DNA from: an uncultured bacterium
Lineage (GTDB): Bacteria > Bacillota > Clostridia > Lachnospirales > Lachnospiraceae
Assembly (NCBI GenBank): GCA_947647735.1
Contig: CANSLJ010000022.1
Location: 1-64,000 of the forward strand
Direction: 5' to 3'
DNA length: 64,000 nt
This document shows positions 8,836 to 19,700 of this stretch, piece after piece; position 1 is the stretch's first letter; every line of letters starts with the position of its first letter. Position numbers and translations under genes: made by a program. The notes below the pieces were generated by a model. It was not told the origin of the DNA, searched no databases, and saw nothing but the letters and a program-made list of their open reading frames with translations.

Positions 8836-8995
8836 TTCTTTTTCCTCCAAACAATTTTATGTTTTAATATTTGTATTATTTCATTATATTACATATTTAT
8901 TCTAATATCAAAACATTTTTGTGTTTTATTACATTCAAAAATGAGCTGTTTTCACATTTCACAACAACACAGCCTTTTCGCATAATTATTTTCGC

Positions 8996-9234
8996 CTTAT
9001 AAGAAATGGTTTTCACACTTTAGCACGACAAGGTCTTTCCTAGATAAAAGAACAAAGTGGGCAAGCCCACCTCAACCCCCTTACCCCCAATCTTGGGGGA
9101 ATAAGCTTGCACACTTTGCCGCGCCGAGTGCAAGTCGCTTTAGCGACTAATACCTCTTGCACGAGTGCGCATCTTATTTTTGTCTTATAGGAAGACACTT
9201 TCACGCTTTAGCGTGACAAGGTCTTTCCTATAAG
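8996..9234. repeat. Array of four intergenic stem-loops
   Basis: The 450-base gap between the AAA15 gene and the ABC permease holds no gene but four successive inverted repeats: 8996-9050, 9053-9118 (CAAAGTG/CACTTTG with inner CCCCCAATCTTGGGGG), 9127-9162 (GTGCAAG/CTTGCAC with inner AGTCGC/GCGACT) and 9184-9234 (CTTATAGGAAGAC/GTCTTTCCTATAAG with inner TCACGC/GCGTGA). The first and last are copies of one another, and three share a CTTTAG loop. No open frame is supported here. Confidence 0.8.
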
Positions 9235-9274
9235 ATAAGAAACAGCTGCCCACATCCTAACTGTAAGCAGCTGT
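9235..9274 (-). terminator. Probable terminator of the MacAB-type operon
   Basis: Arms ACAGCTGC and GCAGCTGT followed on the minus strand by TTTCTTAT, 15 bases after the permease stop codon. Confidence 0.6.
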
Positions 9275-9288
9275 CTTTCCATCAATAT

Positions 9289-10524
<1,236 letters not shown>

Positions 10525-10537
10525 CTGCACACCTCTT

Positions 10538-12394
10538 CTACTCTGCTGCTTCCTCTGGCCCTGAGGCTTCACCTACTCCTGATTCTTTGTCTGTTTCTGA
10601 AACTTCATCCTCTTCTGACGTTTTATCTGAGGCTTCATCTGTTCCTGATTCTTTGTCTGTTTCTGAAACTTCATCTTCTCCCAATGTTTCATCTGAAGCT
10701 TCACCTGTTTCCGTCACTTTATCTATTGATGATGTTCCATCTGCTCCCGCTTCCTCGCCTTGCTTCTCTGTGACGGTGATGGCATCCCCTTCCTCGTGAT
10801 TGCCTGGGTCGGGAATGACGATTTCCCCTTCATCAAGCCCCTGGGTGATTTCTGCACATTCATCTGAAGTCACACCTGTGGTGATGCTGCGCTTTGTCAG
10901 AATGCCGTCTTTACTTATCCAACAAAATGTGCCGTCTTTGCCGATGTTAACTGCTTCTATTGGCAGGATGACCACGTCTTTCGCCTCAGCCGCCTGAATT
11001 TTTACTTTGGCATCCACGCCCAGAAAAATATTTTCATCTGGATTATCTATATGTATGGTTGCCATGATGGAAGCTGAGGATACCGCAGCCTGATTCGTTC
11101 CGGCTGCACCATCTACGGCTATCCGGCTGATACGTTTCACGGTTCCCTGATATGTCTGCCCGGCAAGGGTAATCTCCGCTTTCTGCCCCTCTTTGACCTT
11201 GGCATAGACGTTTTTGGAGAGCGTCACTTCCACATTGACGTCTTCAATGCTCTGCAAGGTAAATAGCTGCATTCCCTGTGTAACCATTGCCCCTTCCATA
11301 ATCTGTTTATCGGAGATAACGCCATCAAAATCTGCAACGATTCCTTTCTTACCCTCTGCAATCAGTTCTTCCAACGACTTGCTCTCCAATTCTGCCAGAT
11401 TATTATTGGTCCTCATCTGCTCTCTGGCTGCACTGCTCAATGCACCGCTGTCTCCCTCTGCAAGGGCTTTCTGGCTTTCCAGATTCCCTTTCAGTTCCGC
11501 CAGTTCTGTCTGCGCGGCCTGAAGCTGCTGCTGCAATCCTGAATCTGACGATTCGGTGGCTGGCGCAAGAACCGTCCCCTGCAGAGCTTCTATCTGCTGT
11601 TCCAAATCAGCTTTTGCCTGCTGTTTTGTTTCATTCACGCTCTTCGCATCCGCCAATTCTTTATTTGCTTTGTTCAGCGCTTCCCTGGCTGTCTCCAGTT
11701 TCTGGGGCTCGCTCTCTGCTGCCGCGGCTGCCGCATCAAAGTTTACCTGCGCAGTCTGCTGATTTGTAACAGCCTTATCATACGCCTTTTGGGATGATTT
11801 TGCTTCCTCTCCTGCTGTCTTTAGCTGCTGCTGCAGCTTGGAAATCTGTTCGTTCAGATTTTTCTCCTCCTGCTGGCGGGAAGCCTCCTGTGCACTGGCT
11901 TCCCCGGCAAGCGCACTCGTAAGGTTTGCTACCTGCTGCTCCTTTGCATTAACCTGCGCCTGCAGCTGCGCAGCCTTATTCCTGGCATCCGCCTGACGGC
12001 TTGCCGCTTTATTGGACTGGCTTATGCTGTCCTCATAGCCAAGCTCACCTGCCCGCGCCGTTAGCTCTGCTTTCTGGTTCTGCTCCTCCAAATCTTTCAG
12101 CCCGAAAGTCACCAGCTGGTCCCCTGCTTTTACCAAATCGCCCACCTGGAAATCTGCCTGTTCCACGCTGGCATTTACCGGTGAAAATATTGCTTTCTGT
12201 TCCCCGCTGATAACTGTTCCATTCGTTTCCACCGTCTCCGTCACATCCCCGGTCTCTGCCGTAATGCCTTCCACAGCCATGGCTTCTGCCATCTGCTGAC
12301 CGGCTTTTGCCGCATTGTTCAAGGTCACCGCAATAATGATTACAAATACCACCGCTACTGGTATTACAATTTTAAGGATTTTTTTCTTCTTCAT
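10538..12394 (-). CDS. HlyD/MacA-type efflux adaptor with acidic repeat tail
   Basis: Membrane-fusion protein of the export system. A membrane anchor (about residues 7-28) is followed by a biotinyl-lipoyl half, a long coiled coil (about 115-345, rich in Q, A, E and K) and the beta-barrel region with a second lipoyl half near GKKGIVADFDGVIS. The last ~65 residues are a low-complexity acidic tail of E, D, S and T containing two 22-residue repeats (EVSETDKESG) encoded by a 66-bp tandem repeat. Monoderm bacteria need no outer-membrane link, so the tail may reach into the wall (inference). Confidence 0.88.
   Translation of the reverse strand: MKKKKILKIVIPVAVVFVIIIAVTLNNAAKAGQQMAEAMAVEGITAETGDVTETVETNGTVISGEQKAIFSPVNASVEQADFQVGDLVKAGDQLVTFGLKDLEEQNQKAELTARAGELGYEDSISQSNKAASRQADARNKAAQLQAQVNAKEQQVANLTSALAGEASAQEASRQQEEKNLNEQISKLQQQLKTAGEEAKSSQKAYDKAVTNQQTAQVNFDAAAAAAESEPQKLETAREALNKANKELADAKSVNETKQQAKADLEQQIEALQGTVLAPATESSDSGLQQQLQAAQTELAELKGNLESQKALAEGDSGALSSAAREQMRTNNNLAELESKSLEELIAEGKKGIVADFDGVISDKQIMEGAMVTQGMQLFTLQSIEDVNVEVTLSKNVYAKVKEGQKAEITLAGQTYQGTVKRISRIAVDGAAGTNQAAVSSASIMATIHIDNPDENIFLGVDAKVKIQAAEAKDVVILPIEAVNIGKDGTFCWISKDGILTKRSITTGVTSDECAEITQGLDEGEIVIPDPGNHEEGDAITVTEKQGEEAGADGTSSIDKVTETGEASDETLGEDEVSETDKESGTDEASDKTSEEDEVSETDKESGVGEASGPEEAAE
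10577..10708. repeat. 66-bp tandem repeat inside the adaptor gene
   Basis: Two direct copies with a 66-base period (10577 and 10643, each starting TCCTGATTCTTTGTCTG) encode the 22-residue repeat in the acidic tail. An in-frame coding repeat, likely to vary in copy number between strains. Confidence 0.85.
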
Positions 12395-12406
12395 GAATTA
12401 TGCCTC

Positions 12407-13129
12407 CTAATCTGCCTTATTTCCTATTTGACTACTTATAGGGCTTTGATTAAAATAATCTTCCACAATCTTACCGTCCAAAATGCGGACCACCCGCTTT
12501 GCCTGGTCTGCAATCTCGTTGTCATGGGTTATCAGAATTACGCTGCGTCCTGCCTCATGCAGGGTTTTTAATATTTCCATTATTTCGCGCGTAGAAGCGG
12601 AATCAAGGTTTCCGGTAGGTTCATCTGCCAGAATGACTGGCGGTTCAGCCGCAATCGCCCGGGCAATGGCAACCCTCTGCTGCTGCCCTCCTGACATTTC
12701 GGATGGCTTATGTTCCATACGCTTTTCAAGCCCTACCCGGATTAACGCTTCTTTGGCCAGCTTATGCCTCTGGCTTCTTCCAATTCCCCGGTAAATCAGT
12801 GGGAGTTCTACATTTTCCAATGCCGTGAGGTTGGCAATCAGGTTGAATCCCTGAAAAATAAATCCAATCTGCTGATTACGGATTTCCGAAAGCTGGTTAT
12901 CTTTCATGGCAGAAACATCCCTGCCATTCAGATAGTAAGAACCAGAAGTCGGCACGTCCAGACAGCCCAGCATATTCATCAAGGTGGACTTCCCAGAGCC
13001 AGAATGACCGATGATTGCCACAAATTCACCCTTTTCAATGTCCAAATCCACATGGTCCAGCGCCCGGACTTCATTTTCCCCAGGATTATATATTTTGCAC
13101 ATATCCCGCACACTGATTAAATTATCCAA
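12407..13129 (-). CDS. ABC transporter ATP-binding protein, MacB/LolD type
   Basis: Nucleotide-binding subunit of the exporter, 240 residues. Walker A IGHSGSGKST, Q-loop, signature MSGGQQQRVAIARA, Walker B VILADEPTGNLD and the H-loop ILITHD are all intact. The start is TTG at 13129 with AAGGAAGG seven bases ahead. First gene of the operon; the adaptor gene follows after 12 bases. A promoter with an inverted repeat lies at 13214-13260. Confidence 0.92.
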   Translation of the reverse strand: MDNLISVRDMCKIYNPGENEVRALDHVDLDIEKGEFVAIIGHSGSGKSTLMNMLGCLDVPTSGSYYLNGRDVSAMKDNQLSEIRNQQIGFIFQGFNLIANLTALENVELPLIYRGIGRSQRHKLAKEALIRVGLEKRMEHKPSEMSGGQQQRVAIARAIAAEPPVILADEPTGNLDSASTREIMEILKTLHEAGRSVILITHDNEIADQAKRVVRILDGKIVEDYFNQSPISSQIGNKAD

Positions 13130-13213
13130 CGGTTAACCTTCCTTTCTGTCGTTGCTGCTTCCTGCTTTGTTGTCTTGTTATTTTTATCTTACGCTACATT
13201 TCTTAAGGAAAAT

Positions 13214-13260
13214 ATAATATTACCTTACTTATTTCTTACAATCTCTATAACGAATGTAAG
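13214..13260 (-). promoter_or_regulatory. Promoter and inverted repeat of the MacAB-type operon
   Basis: Minus-strand TTGTAA (13236-13241) and TATTAT (13214-13219) spaced by 16 bases. An inverted repeat CTTACA-N14-TGTAAG (13235-13260) overlaps the -35 box and may be an operator for an unlinked regulator. Confidence 0.5.
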
Positions 13261-13426
13261 TTATATTTTTCTCCAAATGGCGTATCTTTTTCACTTAAAT
13301 ATCAAATATTCTGCCCTTTTGCCATACTTCAATGGTAGTATTTGAGGAAGTATTTTTGCCAGAGTGGACTATTTCTGCCAAATTTGTCATAATAATGGAC
13401 ACAAACCCATCCCTAAGGAGGCGCTT

Positions 13427-14476
13427 ATGAAAATTATTGACATGCACTGCGACACTATATCGCGCATTTATAAGGAACGCACCCAGCAAAATGACGTGAG
13501 TCTCAGGACAAATTCTTTCCAGGTTGACCTGACCAAAATGATTTCTGCCAAATATCTTGTACAGAATTTTGCCCTGTTTATTGACCTTGGAGAAACAGAA
13601 GACCCTTACCTGACATTTCAGGAACAATATGCCGTATTCCAGGAAGAAATGAAACAGCATTCGGATTTGATTTCGCCTGTTACTTCCTATTCAGAGATAC
13701 TCTCCAATGAAAAACAGCAGAAGATGTCTGCACTCCTGACCTTGGAGGAGGGGGAAGTCTGCGGTGGCAGCCTGGAGCGCTTAAAAGAAATCTATGATAT
13801 GGGAATCCGCATGATGACTTTTACCTGGAATTATCCTAACAGCCTGGGATATCCTGCAGAGCCAGCGCCTTTTACAGAAATAAGCAGGCCAGCAGCCGCA
13901 GACAACAATATTTTGCATTTATCATCCACTAATGTTAGCAAAACCTCATATTCACGCGCGGAAAAAGGGCTTACCAACCTTGGTATTGAATTTCTTGCAG
14001 AAATGGAGCGTCTCGGTATCATTGCAGACGTATCCCACCTGTCCGATGAGGGCATCCGTGATGTGTGCCAGCTTGCCACGAAACCGTTCTGTGCCAGCCA
14101 TTCCAATGCACGCACCCTCTGCAGCCGCGGACGGAACCTGCCTGACGAGTTAATAAGAGCGATTGCCGATAAAGGCGGCGTCATCGGCATCAACTATTAT
14201 GGTCCTTTCCTCTCTGACACGCCCGATAGGAATCACATTTTTTTCAGCTATATCAAAGATATTGTGCGGCATATCTGTCATATTTCTGCTATTGGCGGCA
14301 TATACTGTATAGGTCTAGGTTCTGATTTTGATGGAATTGATGACAATCTGGAACTGAGAAATTGCAGCCAGATGGAATTATTGGCACAGGAATTAAAAAA
14401 ATGTGGATTTCATACCAGTGAGATAGAACAGATTTTTTACAAGAATGTGCTGGATTTCTATGAAGAATTATTATAA
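13427..14476 (+). CDS. Membrane dipeptidase, peptidase family M19
   Basis: Zinc dipeptidase of the renal dipeptidase family that cuts dipeptides, often with a D-residue at the C-terminal side. Metal and catalytic residues are seen in IIDMHCDT, LEEGEV, DVSHLSDEG, CASHSNAR and GSDFDG. The start at 13427 has AAGGAGG five bases ahead; upstream in-frame codons lack a site. The 349 residues fit the family. An SH3-NlpC/P60 peptidase gene follows after 59 bases, so the pair probably recycles cell-wall peptides. Confidence 0.93.
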   Translation: MKIIDMHCDTISRIYKERTQQNDVSLRTNSFQVDLTKMISAKYLVQNFALFIDLGETEDPYLTFQEQYAVFQEEMKQHSDLISPVTSYSEILSNEKQQKMSALLTLEEGEVCGGSLERLKEIYDMGIRMMTFTWNYPNSLGYPAEPAPFTEISRPAAADNNILHLSSTNVSKTSYSRAEKGLTNLGIEFLAEMERLGIIADVSHLSDEGIRDVCQLATKPFCASHSNARTLCSRGRNLPDELIRAIADKGGVIGINYYGPFLSDTPDRNHIFFSYIKDIVRHICHISAIGGIYCIGLGSDFDGIDDNLELRNCSQMELLAQELKKCGFHTSEIEQIFYKNVLDFYEELL

Positions 14477-14535
14477 CGCCATAAAATCTTTTGTATATGG
14501 CGTGGTCTGAAATTGACATAAAGAGAGGAGTAATT

Positions 14536-15375
14536 ATGCAACAAGCGATTGTCATTGTCCCCAAAGCAACCCTATATGAATCACTTATCAGGAAAAACCA
14601 TTGCCTTGCCGGTCAGAATGTCTCTGATGAATTATTATCCGGCTGGCTTCTTACGGTCACAGAATGCCAGGGAGATTTCCTCAAAGTCACTACCCATTAC
14701 GGATACAGCGGGTGGCTGCGGACAAGCGATGTACATAAAATTTCGCCAGAGGAATATGGGCTGTGGAATATCCGCTCTGGTTCCCTGCTACTGCTGACCC
14801 AGCGTCTTACCGATGTACTGGCTGCGCCCAAAGTACAAGCCCCCATCATTACCACTCTTTTCATGGGCAGTACCGTCATCCCTTGCGGCAGCAGAAAAGA
14901 CGGCTGGCAGAAAATCCAGCTTGCCGATGGCTCTATGGGCTATGTACCTGCCATTGCCCTTGCCACCTCCAAATCGTTGACAGATTCCCAGACAGAATTA
15001 CGTTCTGACATTATCAACTATGCCCTGTCTTACCTCGGCACACAGTACCGCTGGGGCGGTAAAACCCATGAAGGCATTGATTGTTCGGGGCTTACATTTA
15101 TGAGCTATTTTATGTGCGGAATCCTCATCTACCGGGATGCTGCCATCAAAAGCGGCTATCCGGTACGCGAAATCCCCCGCTCCCAGATTAAGCCCGCGGA
15201 CCTTCTGTATTTTCCTGGTCATGTGGCGCTTTACCTCGGCAACAACAAATATATCCATGCCACCGGGAATCTCAATAGCTATGGCTGCGTCATTAACAGC
15301 CTCAATTCCCAGGACATGGATTACCGTGCAGATTTAGCAGAAAGCCTGTATGCTGTGGGGAGCGTATTTCCCTAA
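14536..15375 (+). CDS. SH3-NlpC/P60 peptidase (YkfC-like)
   Basis: Cysteine peptidase of family C40, 279 residues, with two N-terminal bacterial SH3-like domains (about 1-145) and a C-terminal NlpC/P60 domain. The catalytic cysteine is in GIDCSGLTFM (about residue 183) and the histidine in GHVALYLG (about 228). No signal peptide is visible, as in YkfC, which splits muropeptide-derived peptides in the cytosol. The start at 14536 follows GAGAGGAG. Its neighbour is the M19 dipeptidase, consistent with stepwise breakdown of murein peptides (inference). Confidence 0.88.
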   Translation: MQQAIVIVPKATLYESLIRKNHCLAGQNVSDELLSGWLLTVTECQGDFLKVTTHYGYSGWLRTSDVHKISPEEYGLWNIRSGSLLLLTQRLTDVLAAPKVQAPIITTLFMGSTVIPCGSRKDGWQKIQLADGSMGYVPAIALATSKSLTDSQTELRSDIINYALSYLGTQYRWGGKTHEGIDCSGLTFMSYFMCGILIYRDAAIKSGYPVREIPRSQIKPADLLYFPGHVALYLGNNKYIHATGNLNSYGCVINSLNSQDMDYRADLAESLYAVGSVFP

Positions 15376-15395
15376 CCCTTTCTCCATTGATATTC

Positions 15396-16325
15396 CTACT
15401 CTTCAAACAGCGGCGTGGAAAAATACCGCTCTGCCGTATCTGGCAGTATGGTGACAACTGTCTTGCCTTTCCCCAGTTTCCGTGCCAGCTTGATAGCCGC
15501 CGCCACATTGGTCCCGCTGGAAATGCCGCACATAATCCCCTCCCGGGAAGCAAGCAGCTTAGAAGTATTCAGCGCTTCTTCATCTGTAATGATGCATACA
15601 TCGTCATAAATCTCCTGGTTGAGAATTTCTGGAATCAGCCCATCGCCAATCCCCATCTGCAGGTGCGTACCGATAGAGCCCCCCGACAGGATTGCCGCAT
15701 GTTCCGGCTCTACTGCCCAGATTACCATATCGGGGTTTTTGTCTTTCAGTGTCTCTCCCACTCCTGTAATGGTTCCGCCCGTGCCAATGCCGGAACAGAA
15801 TCCATGGATGGGACCGTCTGCCTGCTCTAAGATTTCCAGCCCGGTCTGAATCTTATGTACTGCCGGATTGGCAGGATTTTCAAACTGCTGGGGCACGAAC
15901 ACCCGTGAATCTTCTTTTGCCATACGAAGCGCCGTCTGCAGGCACTCCTCGATACAGGCACCGATATTACCGGCGTCATGAATCAGGATAACCTCTGCTC
16001 CGTAATGTTTCACCAACTTGCGCCGCTCTTCGCTGACGGAATCCGGCATGATGATTTTTGTCTCGTATCCATACACAGCTCCTACCAGTGCCAGTCCGAT
16101 TCCCTGATTCCCACTGGTGGGTTCAACAATTATCGTATCCTTTTTAATCAATCCCCGCAGCTGAGCTTCACGAATCATATTGTACGCTGTCCTGGTCTTG
16201 ATGGAGCCGCCAACATTTAATCCCTCAAATTTGACAAGAATCTGTGCGCTTTCCGGTTCTGTCATGTGATTCAGCCGGATTAACGGCGTGTGCCCCATTG
16301 CTTCTAAAATATTCTGATAAACCAT
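15396..16325 (-). CDS. cysK: Cysteine synthase A (O-acetylserine sulfhydrylase)
   Basis: PLP enzyme making L-cysteine from O-acetylserine and sulfide. The PLP lysine is in GGSIKTRTA (about residue 43), the substrate loop is TSGNQGIGLA, and the glycine-rich phosphate loop is GIGTGGTITG. 309 residues is the usual length. AGAGGG lies before the ATG. The tRNA-fMet unit is upstream and ends in its own terminator, so cysK has a separate promoter that I could not define. Confidence 0.95.
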   Translation of the reverse strand: MVYQNILEAMGHTPLIRLNHMTEPESAQILVKFEGLNVGGSIKTRTAYNMIREAQLRGLIKKDTIIVEPTSGNQGIGLALVGAVYGYETKIIMPDSVSEERRKLVKHYGAEVILIHDAGNIGACIEECLQTALRMAKEDSRVFVPQQFENPANPAVHKIQTGLEILEQADGPIHGFCSGIGTGGTITGVGETLKDKNPDMVIWAVEPEHAAILSGGSIGTHLQMGIGDGLIPEILNQEIYDDVCIITDEEALNTSKLLASREGIMCGISSGTNVAAAIKLARKLGKGKTVVTILPDTAERYFSTPLFEE

Positions 16326-16363
16326 AATCCCTCTGATTTCTCCTTAATTTGAAATTAGTATCG

Positions 16364-16393
16364 AAAAACAGCAGCAACCATGTGGTCGCTGCC
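16364..16393 (-). terminator. Terminator of the tRNA-fMet transcript
   Basis: Minus-strand stem GGCAGCGACC/GGTTGCTGC with a four-base ACAT loop, followed by a T run, starting seven bases after the tRNA 3' end. Confidence 0.88.
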
Positions 16394-16400
16394 GTCCTAA

Positions 16401-16474
16401 TTGCGGGAGCAGGATTTGAACCTGCGACCTTCGGGTTATGAGCCCGACGAGCTTCCAGACTGCTCCATCCCGCG
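16401..16474 (-). tRNA. Initiator tRNA-fMet (CAT)
   Basis: A 74-base cloverleaf on the minus strand, without encoded CCA. The anticodon is CAT in the loop CTCATAA. Two initiator marks are clear: a C1-A72 mismatch at the end of the acceptor stem (CGCGGGA with TCCCGCA) and three consecutive G-C pairs (GGG/CCC) in the anticodon stem. The T-arm is GCAGGTTCAAATCCTGC. It is flanked by a near-perfect promoter and a terminator, so it is a monocistronic unit. Confidence 0.97.
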
Positions 16475-16486
16475 CCAACGAAATAT

Positions 16487-16515
16487 ATTATATTCCATAT
16501 CATGGAAATTGTCAA
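16487..16515 (-). promoter_or_regulatory. Sigma-A promoter of tRNA-fMet
   Basis: Consensus TTGACA (16510-16515) and TATAAT (16487-16492) with a 17-base spacer, placing the start about 12 bases before the tRNA 5' end. Confidence 0.92.
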
Positions 16516-16665
16516 ATTTTTTCTTCGTTATTTTTTCATTTCCTTGCTGCATAGTTTATTTTATGCAAAAATTACAGATTTTATTCCCCGGATTTCGGAG
16601 ACTCAACTATCTGAACGTGTCCCCCCCTAAGCGCTCTTTCACAATGCTGCCGTTAACATTATCCG

Positions 16666-16694
16666 CCCATCCTGCGCTTCCTGCACAGGATGGG
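16666..16694 (-). terminator. Hairpin after the Ig-like protein gene
   Basis: Nine-base arms CCCATCCTG and CAGGATGGG, 12 bases after the stop codon. No T run follows, so termination strength is uncertain. Confidence 0.5.
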
Positions 16695-16706
16695 TGGATA
16701 AAATTC

Positions 16707-19700
16707 CTACCACTCAGTAACTCTGATATATATCTTTTTCGTATATTGGCCATCTGTAACTTTAATCATCTTTGGATAACTGTCATTGTCACTGTCAGTA
16801 ATCTCATAAGAAATCTCTTCTGGCTGACCCTCATCATCATATTGTTGATCAAACATAATGTTCAGCTTGGAGAGGATTTCCTCATCTGTGACATCCTCAT
16901 ACCGTTCAACCGTCAGAACCTTATTGGTTTTCAGCCAGTTGCCATTCTCATCTTCTTCGTCAACTGTACTAGTCCACCAATCACTAAGCCCACTCTCCGC
17001 TCTGACATTATCTACGTCAAACTTATCAAAATCATAATAATACTTATCCCATATCTCTTGAAGCTTATCCATTGCCCCATCGTAGGCTTCCTCATTGTTG
17101 ACATCGCCTACCACGATACCATCAATCTGCGCGCGGTCAGCCAAGAAAGCCTCTGTCTCCTCAAACTGCGACATCAGTTTGCGGCATTCCTGAATCTTGT
17201 TTGAAACATTAACCGCTGCCTGATTGGCCAATACCTTAACCTTGATATCATAGGCAAACCCGCTCCGGGCATCCGATACATGGATTATATAGGCATATTC
17301 AGCCTCGTCTGATGGCTCTATGCTTACGGTCTGCCCATCTTCATAAGATTCTGCTGTAAAGTTTGTCAATGTATTACTAAACAGAACGCTACAGCTAACT
17401 ACTGCCTGTGCAGATATGATATTTTCATCATCATCATATCCATTTACAATATCAAAATCATATTCATCCAGATTATCTGCCCTGACAGATGGATAGATGA
17501 ATGCCGAATCCAGCTTCTCCTTTATCTGCTCTAATTCACTGCGAATTTGGAGGATAGCATCCATATTTGTTGCTGCCTCTATCTGACCCTCATATTCTGC
17601 AATCTGATCCACCAATGTACGTTTGGCATCGTTATCTGTAAATTTATACAATTGTTCCTTTACAGATTTCGCCTTGAGCTTTGTTTTTTCCTTTAGCTGG
17701 CCAAGACAGATACGGTCGTACTCTTCCTCCGATATGCCGATGTAAGATTCATCCAGCAAGAAATTGCTCATTTTGTTTTTGGGAATTATCCTGTGGGTCC
17801 TGGAATCGTAATCGCATACATACCAAAGGTTTCCTATCTGGTTGGGGCAATAGAACGTATGGGAATTCGTGCCAATCGTTACCCTCACCTGAACAGATGA
17901 TTTGGCAAGCATCTGTGAATCATTTACTTCTCTTTCAGAATAGTTATGGATATAGAACCGGTAAATCCCATCTGTCTCTTCATAGATAGTTGTGTGTTCC
18001 GGTCCTTCCCATGTCGTGTCATCCACATCCAAATCAGCCATCTTCACATCATCAATAATATCATAATGATAGTAACTTGGATTACTATAATAAACATGGA
18101 ATTCATCATCACCATCCTTTTTCGGTCCCACAAGATGGGAATCGATGTCCGCACTGGCTCCAGACTCTTCTGTCCCCCAGGTCAGGGTAAACTGTACCCT
18201 TCCCTTTCCTGTAAAGTCAAGCATTTTCTGGTCTACCATGCAGTTATAATTATCGACAGCAAGGTAACCATACGCTACCATGATGTCTGTATTGGAGAAA
18301 TTATAGCGAATTGCATCCTCATCTAAATTCTGACGAAGGTCCAGCACTTCCACAGTATAGGCGCCAGCCGGTACATCCGTAAAGGAATAATTTCCTTCAT
18401 CATCCGTCTGCACTGTCTGTAAAACTTCCCCGATGACATTTCCAAATCCTGCCCTCAGCTTCACCTGCAGCCCAGATACGTTGACAGATTTTCCTGTCAG
18501 GGAATCTATCACTACGCCGAAAATTGCCGGTGCATTTTCACAGCCTGTAATCTCATCACTCAGTAAACTGGTATTGCTGCATGTATAGGTCTGGGAATCG
18601 TTGCTGGTTATCATGATATTCTTCACAACTGCACCATAACCTTCTTTCTCCACAACCATCCAGTAATTGCCGATTTTGACATCTTCCATCAGGAAGTTTC
18701 CGTCCGTATCTGTCTCTGCCGTCTTGTTCGTATCTGCAATGAACTTCTGGTAATTCGTATCATCCATACCACTGTTACCATTCGTATACGGCAGTATCGT
18801 TACCTTTGCCTGTGCACAATTGGTATGTTCTGCACGTTTCGAAGGCTGCTGGGTGTCGGAAGGAGCTCCATCCTCTGCCAGAACTTCCTCCTGTCCGCCA
18901 TCTTCTGTCAGATAATACTCCTGAACATTGCCGGATACTTCCACAACCTGATTAATATCCAGGTCATCGCGCATCTCTGCTGTAATATTGATGACATCAT
19001 TGCTCTCACTTACCGTTACCGGAATACGACCTACACCTGCGACTGACGGCAGACAAGAATTATTATCGACCGTTGCCTTTGTATTCTCTCCTCCAGGAAG
19101 GATGACCATATCCCATTTTGCCCTTGCATCAATCTGCAGTTCGGTGGCTGTCGTGATAGAGGAACCTTCAGCTCCAACACCTAAAGTTATAGGAACCCGG
19201 TTGCTGCCCTCAACCTTCAAGATAGTTTTGCCCGGAACATTGATATCATTAACATAACCATTGTTCTCCAAATGAAAACTCTGGTTGCCTTTGCCGCTCA
19301 GATTGATAGTGGCAGCGCCATTTTCCCCAACCACTACGCGTCCTTTGGGCGCATTGAAATATATTACATTGCCAGAATGTTCCTCGTATGTGTTTTCTGC
19401 AATGGCATTGATTGTCACGGTTTTAAACTGCCCCTTATTTTCCACATCCGCATTGGGGGCATTGATTTCCAAAGTCTTGGCAGCATAATCTCCTTCGGGA
19501 ATCACTACTTTGCCTGATGCATCAGACGTATAAATAATGTTATTGACCATTTTGCTCGTAAGCGCCTGGTTAAGCTCTGTCTGGTTGCTGACCCGGTCTT
19601 TATAGGATACCCTGATGCTACAGTCTGCACTCTTGCCATTTTTCGATGTTACCCTCACTATGGCATTTCCCTCGCCCACAGCTTTGACAGTTCCATTATT

